From NCBI GenBank assembly GCA_946623295.1, contig CAMOQY010000120.1, forward strand, positions 1 to 5,170: 5,170 bases of DNA, read 5' to 3'. The stretch is from an uncultured Lachnospiraceae bacterium (GTDB lineage: Bacteria; Bacillota; Clostridia; Lachnospirales; Lachnospiraceae). Shown here piece after piece: positions 1 to 5,170 of the stretch (the stretch's first letter is position 1; the number at the start of each line of letters is the position of its first letter). A program made the translations under genes and the position numbers. The notes beneath the pieces were generated by a model. That model was not told the origin of the DNA. It made no database searches and was given only the letters and a program-made list of their open reading frames with translations.

Positions 1-1501
1 CAATCAGTTCCACGATGTGCTGGCCGGCTGCTGCATAAAGGAGGCATATACCGATGCCTATAGCGCCTTTGGATATGCCCGCCAGAAGGCGCTTGAGCTC
101 CGGAATCTGGCGCTCCAGAAGATAGCCGGCAGGATCAGGACTACCGATTTCCTGGATTCCGACCCCTCCGAGATGCGCAACAGGCTGTGGTACCGCGAGG
201 GAGAGGGCTCGCCGGTCGTGGTGTTCAATCCGCATCCCTTCGCCGTAAAGACGGCCGTCAGCTTTGGCACGTACAGCGTCGCAAGGGTATTGGATCACAA
301 CGGAAGACATGTGCCTTTCCAGATGGTGAGAGCTCCCTATACCGACGGGATCAACACTACGAAATGCCTCTTTGAGGCGGAGCTGCCCGCGATGGGTTAC
401 AGGGTATATTATATCTATAACAAAACGGCAGATGTGCCGGCGTCTCCCGGTGCGGATCCGGGTGCGGACACGCTGCTTCGGGCTACGGAAACGACTCTGG
501 AAAACAGTCTTGTCAGGATCACCTTTGACAGGGAGAGCGGTGCGGTTTCTTCATACGTTTCAAAATCCGGAAACAGGGAGTATGCCGGCGGTCTTCTGGG
601 CAGGGCAGTCGTCTGCGACGACAGCGGGCACGATACCTGGTCGCATATGATAAATGTTCTGAACGACGATATCGGCGCCTTTGGCGGCGGCAGCCTCAGC
701 CTCATCGAAAACGGGCCGGTGCGGTCCACGATAAAATCCGTCACCGTATACGGTAAATCTGTGCTGAAAAAATACTATTCGCTGTACAGGGATGACCCCA
801 GGCTGCATGTCCGCTGCGTACTGGATACCGACGAGGAATACAAGATCATCAAGCTCTCGTTCCCGGCAGCAGCCGATTCCCCGAGGGCCGCTTATTCGAT
901 GCCGTACGGCTTTATCGAAAAGGAAGCAAACGGCGAGGAGGACTGCGCGCACGAATGGGCCGATATATTTGACGCGAAAAGCGGTGCGGGCCTGGCCGTA
1001 ATAAACGATGGCCGCTACAGCCACTGCGCGATCGGAAACGAGCTCAGGATCACGGCCGCGCGCGCCTGCGCGTATCTTGATCACTACGGCAAGGACTCAC
1101 GCGATGACGAGATGGAGTTTATCGACAAGGGCGAGCTGGAATTCGAGCTGATCCTCGTCCCTCATACGGAAAGGAACCCGGGCGAGCTTACCGACTGCGG
1201 CATGCTTCTGAATACGCCTCCCGTGCTCATCCAGGAAAGCCATCACGGCGGCAGTCTGCCTCAGGAATACAGCGCGCTGAGTCTGGACCGCGGGAACGTC
1301 CGCATTTCGGCCTTCAAGGGCAGCGAAGACGGCAGCGGACTTGTTATGAGACTGGCGGAGACTGCCGGCAGAGATACCGCAGTCACGGTAGATATGCCTG
1401 TCCTCGGAAGGAAGTTCGATCTGCGGTTTACATCCTTCGAGGTAAAGACTATAATGATCGGTGATGACGGCTCTGTAAGAGAAATATCGGTCATCGAGTA
1501 A
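1..1501 (+). CDS. GH38 alpha-mannosidase, C-terminal half (5' end outside window)
   Basis: This is the 3' part of a glycoside hydrolase family 38 gene, whose enzymes hydrolyse alpha-mannosidic bonds with a zinc-assisted retaining mechanism. The reading frame is open from base 2 and starts with Asn-Gln-Phe-His-Asp-Val-Leu-Ala-Gly. This is the family's conserved block (often NQFHDILPG), and by family knowledge its His (bases 11-13) is the fourth zinc ligand. About 499 residues are visible out of a usual 850-1050, so the catalytic barrel with the nucleophile Asp is missing. After the helical middle domain come VVVFNPHP (about residues 72-79), the large beta-sandwich starting near ENSLVRITF (167-175), DDSGHDTWSH (206-215), DKGELEFELILVPH (375-388) and a terminal SFEVKTI strand, all typical of the GH38 C-terminal region. 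A GTG at 17 is an internal codon, not a start. The GH127-like gene follows 109 bp downstream on the same strand, suggesting co-transcription. Family assignment is strong. Linkage specificity and cell location cannot be read from this half. Confidence 0.93.
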   Translation, partial: NQFHDVLAGCCIKEAYTDAYSAFGYARQKALELRNLALQKIAGRIRTTDFLDSDPSEMRNRLWYREGEGSPVVVFNPHPFAVKTAVSFGTYSVARVLDHNGRHVPFQMVRAPYTDGINTTKCLFEAELPAMGYRVYYIYNKTADVPASPGADPGADTLLRATETTLENSLVRITFDRESGAVSSYVSKSGNREYAGGLLGRAVVCDDSGHDTWSHMINVLNDDIGAFGGGSLSLIENGPVRSTIKSVTVYGKSVLKKYYSLYRDDPRLHVRCVLDTDEEYKIIKLSFPAAADSPRAAYSMPYGFIEKEANGEEDCAHEWADIFDAKSGAGLAVINDGRYSHCAIGNELRITAARACAYLDHYGKDSRDDEMEFIDKGELEFELILVPHTERNPGELTDCGMLLNTPPVLIQESHHGGSLPQEYSALSLDRGNVRISAFKGSEDGSGLVMRLAETAGRDTAVTVDMPVLGRKFDLRFTSFEVKTIMIGDDGSVREISVIE

Positions 1502-1531
1502 AACAGCATAACTCGGATCATATGAAAATAC

Positions 1532-1575
1532 GTGAGGGAGGACAGGAGCGGATAATACGGGACTGACTCCCTCAC
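1532..1575. repeat. Perfect 9-bp inverted repeat in the GH38/GH127-like spacer
   Basis: GTGAGGGAG at 1532-1540 is the exact reverse complement of CTCCCTCAC at 1567-1575, separated by 26 bases. In RNA this forms a GC-rich hairpin with a large loop. No T-run follows the second arm, so it is not a standard intrinsic terminator. It could be an operator, a processing or stabilising hairpin between two cistrons, or a weak attenuator. The structure is seen directly; the role is inferred. Confidence 0.6.
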
Positions 1576-1592
1576 AGCTTACTGGATAATAC
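1550..1592 (+). repeat. Direct repeat GGATAATAC, two copies 34 bp apart
   Basis: GGATAATAC occurs at 1550-1558, inside the loop of the inverted repeat, and again at 1584-1592 just upstream of the next gene. The second copy contains GATAAT (1585-1590), which differs from a -10 box at one base. A poor -35 candidate, CTGACT (1563-1568), lies 16 bp upstream. Together they could be a weak internal promoter for the GH127-like gene, or simply a duplication. The repeat is certain; a promoter function is doubtful. Confidence 0.35.
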
Positions 1593-1610
1593 CGGGGAAA
1601 GGGAAACCTC

Positions 1611-2900
1611 ATGAAGAAATATATCAGTGAAGACGAACTGCGCGGACGCATAGAGCTTAATTACACCAGACTTGCCTGCTCTGCGTACTACCAGATCGGA
1701 GAGGTCTTTTCACCGGCAGGATATGACTGGCCCGCTGACAAGGAGGGCAGGGCGCTGCTCGCCTTTGTCTCCCATTACCGGATCAGCGGCAGGAAGATCC
1801 CGTGCATGGATCAGATGCTTGAAAAGCTCCCCGGGATGCTTAATGAAAAAGGCTATATGGGCGCGCTGCACGGAGATATGATCTCGGAGCAGCAGTTTTC
1901 GGGACACTCCTGGCTCCTGCGCGGACTGTGCGAGTACTACGAGCAGTTTGGGGATAAAACGGTCCTCGATATCATCAGATCCATCACGGACGGACTTTTC
2001 ATGCCCGCGGCGGGACGCTTTGGCACCTATCCCGTCGAGCGCGAAAAAAAGGACGAGGGCGGTGTCAGCGGCAGCGAAACGGGAGATATCGGGGGCTGGC
2101 TCCTTTCAAGTGATATCGGCTGCGCTTTTATGAGCATCGACGGACTCTCCCACGTATATAAGGTCACCGGGGACGCGGCGGTAAAGGCGCTCCTTGACGA
2201 GATGATCAGCGTGTATCTCTCGATCGACAAGGCCGCACTGCGCGCGCAGACGCACTGCACGCTTACGGCGGCACGCGGCATGATGCGTATGTACGCCGCC
2301 ACGTCACAGAAAGAATACCTCGCCGGAGCAAGGGCTATCTATGACCTCTACGTATATGGCGGAGGCATGACGTACACGTATCAGAATCTGAACTGGTGGG
2401 GACGGCCGGACACCTGGACGGAACCCTGCGCGATAGTGGATTCGCTGATGCTCGCGCTGGAGCTTTACAAAGCGACTGGAGATGAGAACTGCCGCAGAAC
2501 GGCGGCCAGGATATACCACAACGGTTTTTCCACCGCGCAGAGAGACAACGGCGGCGCAGGGACCGATACGCTCATAGCGGACGGCAGCGCGTGCGATACG
2601 CTTAAGATACGGATGTACGAGGCCTTTTTCTGCTGCACGATGCGGCTTGCAGAGGGCCTGCGCTATATAGAAGAAAACAGGGAGCTTCTCTTTGCAGAGA
2701 CCACGGGCGTCCTGACCCGTGATGAAAACGGCATATACAGCGACGGTGACATCATTTACTGCCTGCCCGACGAGGCGCTGCGCCCGTACGCGGAGGAGAG
2801 CATCGCAGCCGACGGTATGGACCTTACGCCGATCGTAAAATATTACCTTGTCCCGCGTGAGATCGCGGAGAGCGCCGGACAGAGGATCCGCTTCAGATAA
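1611..2900 (+). CDS. Compact GH127-like (DUF1680) six-hairpin glycosidase-family protein
   Basis: This 429-residue protein shows alpha-helical hairpin repeats such as HSWLLRGLCEYYEQFGD (99-115) and THCTLTAARGMMRMYAAT (214-231), as in (alpha/alpha)6-barrel glycosidases. E271-P-C273 followed 70 residues later by C341-C342 matches the zinc-binding Glu-x-Cys and Cys-Cys motifs of GH127 beta-L-arabinofuranosidases; in HypBA1 the equivalents are E338, C340, C417 and C418, with C417 the nucleophile (recalled from the literature). H99 and H215 may correspond to substrate-contacting histidines. It differs in length: GH127 enzymes are usually near 650 residues with beta-sandwich domains after the barrel, and here only about 87 residues follow the Cys pair. 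The position expected for the acid/base Glu, 16 residues before E271, is a Tyr (Y255). No signal peptide is seen, so it is probably cytoplasmic. The start ATG has AAAGGGA seven bases upstream. Superfamily membership is likely; the reaction is unknown, and it may not be an arabinofuranosidase. Confidence 0.8.
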   Translation: MKKYISEDELRGRIELNYTRLACSAYYQIGEVFSPAGYDWPADKEGRALLAFVSHYRISGRKIPCMDQMLEKLPGMLNEKGYMGALHGDMISEQQFSGHSWLLRGLCEYYEQFGDKTVLDIIRSITDGLFMPAAGRFGTYPVEREKKDEGGVSGSETGDIGGWLLSSDIGCAFMSIDGLSHVYKVTGDAAVKALLDEMISVYLSIDKAALRAQTHCTLTAARGMMRMYAATSQKEYLAGARAIYDLYVYGGGMTYTYQNLNWWGRPDTWTEPCAIVDSLMLALELYKATGDENCRRTAARIYHNGFSTAQRDNGGAGTDTLIADGSACDTLKIRMYEAFFCCTMRLAEGLRYIEENRELLFAETTGVLTRDENGIYSDGDIIYCLPDEALRPYAEESIAADGMDLTPIVKYYLVPREIAESAGQRIRFR

Positions 2901-2921
2901 AGGGCAGTTTACCTGCCCTTT
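2899..2921. terminator. Convergent hairpin overlapping both stop codons
   Basis: AAAGGGCAG (2899-2907) and CTGCCCTTT (2913-2921) form a perfect 9-bp stem around a 5-base loop (2908-2912). The first arm includes two bases of the GH127-like stop codon, and the loop and second arm hold the stop and last codons of the convergent regulator gene. Because the stem begins with AAA and ends with TTT, it has a short U-run on either strand. Bases beyond the stem are not T-rich, so it is a weak intrinsic terminator by the usual rule, but its place between two convergent genes 8 bp apart makes a two-way terminator the simplest reading. Confidence 0.65.
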
Positions 2922-3841
2922 GCGCTGTCTTCGAGGTTGTAATAGACGCTCGCAGGGAAATCGGTATATATCTGCTTAAAGCCCATGGGCGTCATCTCCA
3001 TCTGCGTCTTAAAGCAGTTGATAAAATAGCTCGTGCTTGAAAACCCCACCGACATCGCGATCTCCGAGATATTCTTCTCGGAGTCTATCAGCAGGCGCTT
3101 GGCCTTGCAGACTCTGATATAATTCAGATACTCGTTAAAGCTTTTTCCAGTGATCTTCTTGAAATACGCGGAAAAATCAGACTGCCTCAGCCCGAATTTC
3201 TTTGCGAGATGGACTGCGGTCAGCTTTTCGGAGTAATTTCCCGAGATATAATTGAAAATATCGGTAAACTTCGCCCGTATCCCCTCGCTTATTTCCTCGT
3301 CGATGGGAGTCACGTTATTTACCTTGCGGATAAGGTCCAGGATAAGGTGAGAGATATAGATGCGTATGGCAAATTTGTACGCGTAGCTGCGCTCGCGGTC
3401 CTCGCGCATGATGCTGTCGAGCCAGCCCTTTATATTTGAGTTTTCAACTTCTTCGCGCGTATAGAGCGTTTTGAAATTCGAAAATGAAATTATATAGGGA
3501 ATGACGTATTTGAGCTCCATCAGCGACTGGCTGTCCGAGCAGATCGTCTCCGGCAGGAATTTTACGGCAAAGGATCTGTGTACGCCGTGGTCCGGAACTA
3601 TGACGGAATGCACCTCTTTGGTGTTGACCAGGATCATGTCGCCGGGGCTGAGCGTGTATTTCGTATCATTGACCGTGATGACAAACTGACCCTCCAGTAT
3701 ATAGATGATCTCGATCACGTTGTGATAGTGCGGAGAGGTCATCAGGACCGGATGGTCGCAGATCTGGTACACAAGCTCGTAATCCTCGAGCCGTGTCTCC
3801 CCTTTTTCTTCGTAAATATCGCGTGTTGAAACGGTCTGCAT
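2909..3841 (-). CDS. AraC-family transcriptional regulator with cupin sensor domain
   Basis: This 310-residue protein is a two-domain AraC/XylS-type regulator. The N-terminal half carries a cupin-like ligand pocket: HYHNVIEIIYILEGQF (38-53), then PGD (66-68) and H78, the pattern used by family members that sense sugars. The C-terminal part, about 187-292, holds two helix-turn-helix units: LTAVHLAKKFGLRQSDFSAYFKK (207-229), quoted in part as LAKKFGLRQSDF, and ISEIAMSVGFSSTSYF (258-273) followed by the family's usual F...TP..F ending. The start at 3841 is chosen because GGAGG lies seven bases upstream of it. An in-frame ATG at 3865 would add eight residues but has no ribosome binding site. The gene converges on the GH127-like gene (8-bp gap) and diverges from the ABC permease gene, so it probably controls the transporter operon and perhaps the enzymes. 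Activators are the rule in this family. The effector is unknown. Confidence 0.95.
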   Translation of the reverse strand: MQTVSTRDIYEEKGETRLEDYELVYQICDHPVLMTSPHYHNVIEIIYILEGQFVITVNDTKYTLSPGDMILVNTKEVHSVIVPDHGVHRSFAVKFLPETICSDSQSLMELKYVIPYIISFSNFKTLYTREEVENSNIKGWLDSIMREDRERSYAYKFAIRIYISHLILDLIRKVNNVTPIDEEISEGIRAKFTDIFNYISGNYSEKLTAVHLAKKFGLRQSDFSAYFKKITGKSFNEYLNYIRVCKAKRLLIDSEKNISEIAMSVGFSSTSYFINCFKTQMEMTPMGFKQIYTDFPASVYYNLEDSAKGR

Positions 3842-3848
3842 ACTGCTT

Positions 3849-3853
3849 CCTCC
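3849..3853 (-). promoter_or_regulatory. Ribosome binding site that fixes the AraC gene start
   Basis: Read on the minus strand, GGAGG is followed by seven bases and then ATG at 3841. The upstream in-frame ATG at 3865 has no such motif, so this site decides the start. Confidence 0.85.
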
Positions 3854-3950
3854 GCCGGAACGCATTAGCGCCGGCCCGCGGCGTGTCCGCTCCGCTGTTT
3901 CCTTTTCTAAAAAAGTTTAAAAAGTTATATCCAAACGGTCATTTGATTTT

Positions 3951-3979
3951 ATTATATACCCGCCTGCGCGCAATGGCAA
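3951..3979 (-). promoter_or_regulatory. Sigma-A-type promoter for the AraC regulator
   Basis: On the minus strand, TTGCCA (3979-3974, five of six consensus bases) is followed after 17 bp by a perfect TATAAT (3956-3951). Transcription would begin near 3944, giving a leader of about 100 bases before the start codon. This is the best promoter match in the window. The candidate half-sites lie just upstream of its -35 box, so the regulator may control its own gene. Confidence 0.75.
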
Positions 3980-3995
3980 GCACGTACGCGGGGCA

Positions 3996-4056
3996 GTGCA
4001 TTAAACGGCAGTTTTGTGTGCATTGCACGGCGTTGCGGCACGAAATCGGCAGTTTA
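3996..4056 (+). promoter_or_regulatory. Tandem direct repeats, candidate AraC-family operator array
   Basis: GTGCATTAAACGGC (3996-4009) and GTGCATTGCACGGC (4018-4031) agree at 12 of 14 bases and are 22 bp apart. A third partial copy, AATCGGCAGTTTA (4044-4056), matches AAACGGCAGTTTT (4003-4015) at 11 of 13 bases, 41 bp downstream. The shared CGGC cores therefore sit at 4006, 4028 and 4047, spaced about two helical turns apart. Direct half-sites near 21 bp apart on one face of the DNA are how AraC-type proteins usually bind. The second copy also contains the perfect palindrome GTGCATTGCAC (4018-4028). The repeats are seen; binding by the adjacent regulator is inferred. Confidence 0.5.
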
Positions 4057-4062
4057 GTTATA

Positions 4063-4078
4063 TATTTTAATTAAAATA
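4063..4078. repeat. 16-bp perfect AT-only palindrome
   Basis: TATTTTAATTAAAATA equals its own reverse complement. It lies in an AT-rich block (about 4053-4125) between the candidate operators and the transporter promoter. It may be an operator, an UP-like or bendable element, or a chance product of base composition, which is a real possibility in such AT-rich DNA. Confidence 0.4.
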
Positions 4079-4116
4079 ATAAAAATGTTTAAATTTTTGC
4101 ATTATTTGTTTAGTTA

Positions 4117-4150
4117 TTGATATACAGTCCTTTTTTTCATATGTTAAAAT
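4117..4150 (+). promoter_or_regulatory. Probable promoter of the ABC transporter operon
   Basis: Two overlapping readings are possible. TTGATA (4117-4122) with a 17-bp spacer to TATGTT (4140-4145) gives a good -35 and a weak -10. TATACA (4121-4126) with an 18-bp spacer to TAAAAT (4145-4150), preceded by TG at 4142-4143, gives a weak -35 with an extended -10. In either case transcription starts about 20 to 30 bases before the permease ATG. A weak core suits a promoter that needs an activator. Confidence 0.55.
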
Positions 4151-4179
4151 GCGAATCATAAGGGGGTAGTGTTACCTTT

Positions 4180-5028
4180 ATGAAGAAATCAAGGCTTGAA
4201 AAAAAGGAAAATGCCGGCATAATGAACGTCCTTTTCGTCCTGTTTATCATATACGGGGCCACTCTTTTGCTGCCCCTTGTATGGATGCTGATCAATTCGT
4301 TCAAGCCTGACAACAATGAGTTCTTTTATGACCAGTGGAGGTTTACGAGCTTCTCGCTGGAGAATTACAAGCTGCTCTTTACAGGGGACAACAATATCCT
4401 CGGGATGCTTGCAAATACTCTTATCCTTTCGCTGACCATCCCCACCGTCTCGGCGTTCTTTTCGCTGTGTGCGGCTCATGCGGTCGCCAGCTTTAACTAC
4501 AGGCTCAGAAACGTCGTCTATTTCATCTTCATCATGCCTATGTTTGTCTCAGTGGCAGGCACCACGCCTTATGTATACAAGCTGCTCAACGATCTGGGAC
4601 TTTTCGACAAGCACATCGGACTGATCATCATGTCCTGCGGCGTGTCCGGCTTCGGCTTTCTGATGTACTACTCGGTATTCCGCAACATCTCGCATACTTA
4701 CGTCGAGGCTGCGATGATAGACGGCGCGGGCTACTGGAGGACCTTCCTCCAGATCCTCGTCCCTCAGGCCAAAAACATGGTCGTCGCCCAGTGGGTCATG
4801 GGCTTTATCGGGACCTGGAACGACTTCTCCGGACCGTACCTCTTCCTGCCCTCGCACCCCACGCTCGGCGTAGGAGTTAAAGAGATTTCCGACAAGATCG
4901 ACCTGGGGCACAGCTATCCCGAGCTTTTCGCGACCATCATAGTGATGCTGATCCCCATAATCATACTGTTCTTCGCCTTCCAGAAAAAGATCATGACCGT
5001 ATCGCTGGGCGGCGGCATCAAGGGCTGA
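4180..5028 (+). CDS. Carbohydrate ABC transporter permease, MalG type
   Basis: This 282-residue inner-membrane protein is one of the two permease subunits of a CUT1-type sugar importer. Six hydrophobic segments are visible at about 14-37, 76-101, 111-133, 144-167, 198-222 and 248-268. The cytoplasmic coupling loop between segments 4 and 5 has the EAA motif: E176-A-A, G182 and P195 in EAAMIDGAG...ILVP, which docks on the ATPase. The length, the NSFKPDNNEFF segment after the first helix and the C-terminal GGGIKG ending are typical of the MalG family. The start ATG follows AGGGGG (4161-4166) by 13 bases, longer than usual, but no other in-frame start fits better. It is the first gene after the divergent promoter region and is followed 29 bp later by a lipoprotein gene. 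The MalF-type partner it needs is not between them, which is not the usual gene order. The sugar is not readable from this subunit. Confidence 0.94.
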   Translation: MKKSRLEKKENAGIMNVLFVLFIIYGATLLLPLVWMLINSFKPDNNEFFYDQWRFTSFSLENYKLLFTGDNNILGMLANTLILSLTIPTVSAFFSLCAAHAVASFNYRLRNVVYFIFIMPMFVSVAGTTPYVYKLLNDLGLFDKHIGLIIMSCGVSGFGFLMYYSVFRNISHTYVEAAMIDGAGYWRTFLQILVPQAKNMVVAQWVMGFIGTWNDFSGPYLFLPSHPTLGVGVKEISDKIDLGHSYPELFATIIVMLIPIIILFFAFQKKIMTVSLGGGIKG

Positions 5029-5043
5029 TCCGGAAAAAACTAA

Positions 5044-5049
5044 AAGGAG
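5044..5049 (+). promoter_or_regulatory. Ribosome binding site of the lipoprotein gene
   Basis: AAGGAG lies eight bases before the ATG at 5058, a near-ideal site, much better than that of the permease gene. It supports this start and suggests stronger translation of the binding protein, which importers usually need in excess. Confidence 0.8.
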
Positions 5050-5057
5050 CAACATAT

Positions 5058-5170
5058 ATGAAGCTGTCAAAGAGATTACTGATACTTGCACTTGCGGGAG
5101 TTATGGCAATGGGCACCGCCGCCTGCGGCGGATCGGATACGAACGATCCCTCCGGCGGAAGCGGAGATTC
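5058..5170 (+). CDS. Lipoprotein, probable sugar ABC transporter solute-binding protein (3' end outside window)
   Basis: Only the first 37 codons are present. They encode a lipoprotein signal: positive N-terminus MKLSKR, a hydrophobic core LLILALAGVMAMG, and Thr-Ala-Ala-Cys with the lipidated Cys at residue 23. The -3 residue is Thr rather than the common Leu, which is tolerated. After the Cys comes a flexible Gly/Ser/Asp-rich stretch (GGSDTNDPSGGSGD), typical of substrate-binding lipoproteins in Gram-positive bacteria. The 29-bp gap after the permease gene, with no hairpin between, indicates one transcript. The identity as a solute-binding protein comes from this context; the binding domain itself is not in the window, so another lipoprotein cannot be fully excluded. 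Confidence 0.8.
   Translation, partial: MKLSKRLLILALAGVMAMGTAACGGSDTNDPSGGSGD

Larger units (their letters stand above)
3842..4179. other. Divergent regulatory region between the AraC gene and the ABC permease gene
   Basis: This 338-bp stretch holds no credible gene. From the regulator side it contains a GC-rich leader with competing hairpins (about 3853-3883), an AT-rich run, a strong minus-strand promoter (3951-3979), a GC-rich block with tandem half-sites (3996-4056), a very AT-rich block with a 16-bp palindrome (4063-4078), and a plus-strand promoter (4117-4150) ahead of the permease ribosome binding site. The sharp change from GC-rich to AT-rich near 4051 separates the presumed regulator-binding block from the transporter promoter. 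Confidence 0.85.

Noticed and set aside
560..1084. Long antisense open frame (174 codons) within the GH38 gene
   Set aside because: It lies opposite a clear GH38 coding region, has no recognisable domain, and long antisense frames are common in GC-rich genes.
17..1501. GTG at 17 as the start of a complete gene
   Set aside because: The frame is open to the window edge and the preceding codons (Asn-Gln-Phe-His-Asp) are part of a conserved GH38 motif, so this is an internal Val codon of a truncated gene.
1097..1651. Antisense open frame (184 codons) spanning the GH38 end and the spacer
   Set aside because: It runs opposite known coding sequence and through the inverted repeat; the translation shows no domain or credible start signal.
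3842..3865. Upstream in-frame ATG at 3865 as the regulator start
   Set aside because: It has no ribosome binding site, while the ATG at 3841 has GGAGG at seven bases. The extra eight residues would be encoded over that ribosome binding site.
3793..4074. Plus-strand open frame of 93 codons crossing the divergent intergenic region
   Set aside because: It begins inside the regulator gene on the opposite strand, runs through promoter and operator-like sequence, and has no ribosome binding site or recognisable domain.
3842..4179. CcpA catabolite-repression (cre) site in the intergenic region
   Set aside because: Segments such as TTAAACGGCAGTTT resemble part of a cre box but do not fit its consensus spacing and flanking TG/CA bases.
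4549..5091. Antisense open frame (180 codons) opposite the permease and lipoprotein start
   Set aside because: The translation is rich in charged residues without a recognisable fold and is a mirror of the permease codons.
1..5170. CRISPR array, tRNA, rRNA, insertion sequence or phage attachment site
   Set aside because: No regular repeat-spacer pattern, cloverleaf, transposase motif or terminal inverted repeat pair was seen on either strand.

Overview
The window looks like part of a carbohydrate-uptake and degradation locus from a Gram-positive bacterium, most likely one of the Clostridia, perhaps Lachnospiraceae. This placement is inference. It rests on moderately high GC in the genes with AT-rich promoter DNA, purine-rich ribosome binding sites, sigma-A-like promoters, a Gly/Ser/Asp-rich lipoprotein N-terminus of the Gram-positive solute-binding type, and an AraC regulator next to a MalG-type permease. 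No rRNA or other taxonomic marker is present.

Layout. Positions 1-1501 (+) hold the C-terminal half of a GH38 alpha-mannosidase; its catalytic N-terminal half lies outside the window. After a 109-bp spacer containing a perfect 9-bp inverted repeat, 1611-2900 (+) encodes a compact 429-residue six-hairpin protein with the Glu-x-Cys ... Cys-Cys zinc/nucleophile signature of GH127 (DUF1680). It lacks the usual C-terminal beta-sandwich domains and the expected acid/base Glu. Only 8 bp downstream, a convergent AraC-family regulator runs from 3841 to 2909 (-). A perfect 9-bp hairpin overlaps the stop codons of both genes and probably acts as a two-way transcript end. Positions 3842-4179 are a 338-bp divergent promoter region with a strong minus-strand promoter for the regulator, a plus-strand promoter for the transporter, tandem direct repeats that look like regulator half-sites, and an AT-rich stretch with a 16-bp palindrome. 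Positions 4180-5028 (+) encode a MalG-type ABC permease, and 5058 onward (+) begins a lipoprotein that is probably the solute-binding component and is cut by the window edge.

How the parts may work together (inference). The lipoprotein would capture an oligosaccharide outside the cell, and the permease with an unseen MalF-type partner and an ATPase would import it. The two enzymes, if cytoplasmic, would then remove alpha-mannosyl residues and perhaps a second sugar. No signal peptide is visible on the GH127-like protein, and the GH38 N-terminus is not in the window. The AraC protein has an N-terminal cupin-like sensor domain and is well placed to switch on the divergent transporter operon, and possibly itself, in response to a sugar. 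The substrate cannot be named from this sequence. The least ordinary elements are the reduced GH127-like protein, the half-site array between the divergent promoters, and the transporter operon that starts with MalG.
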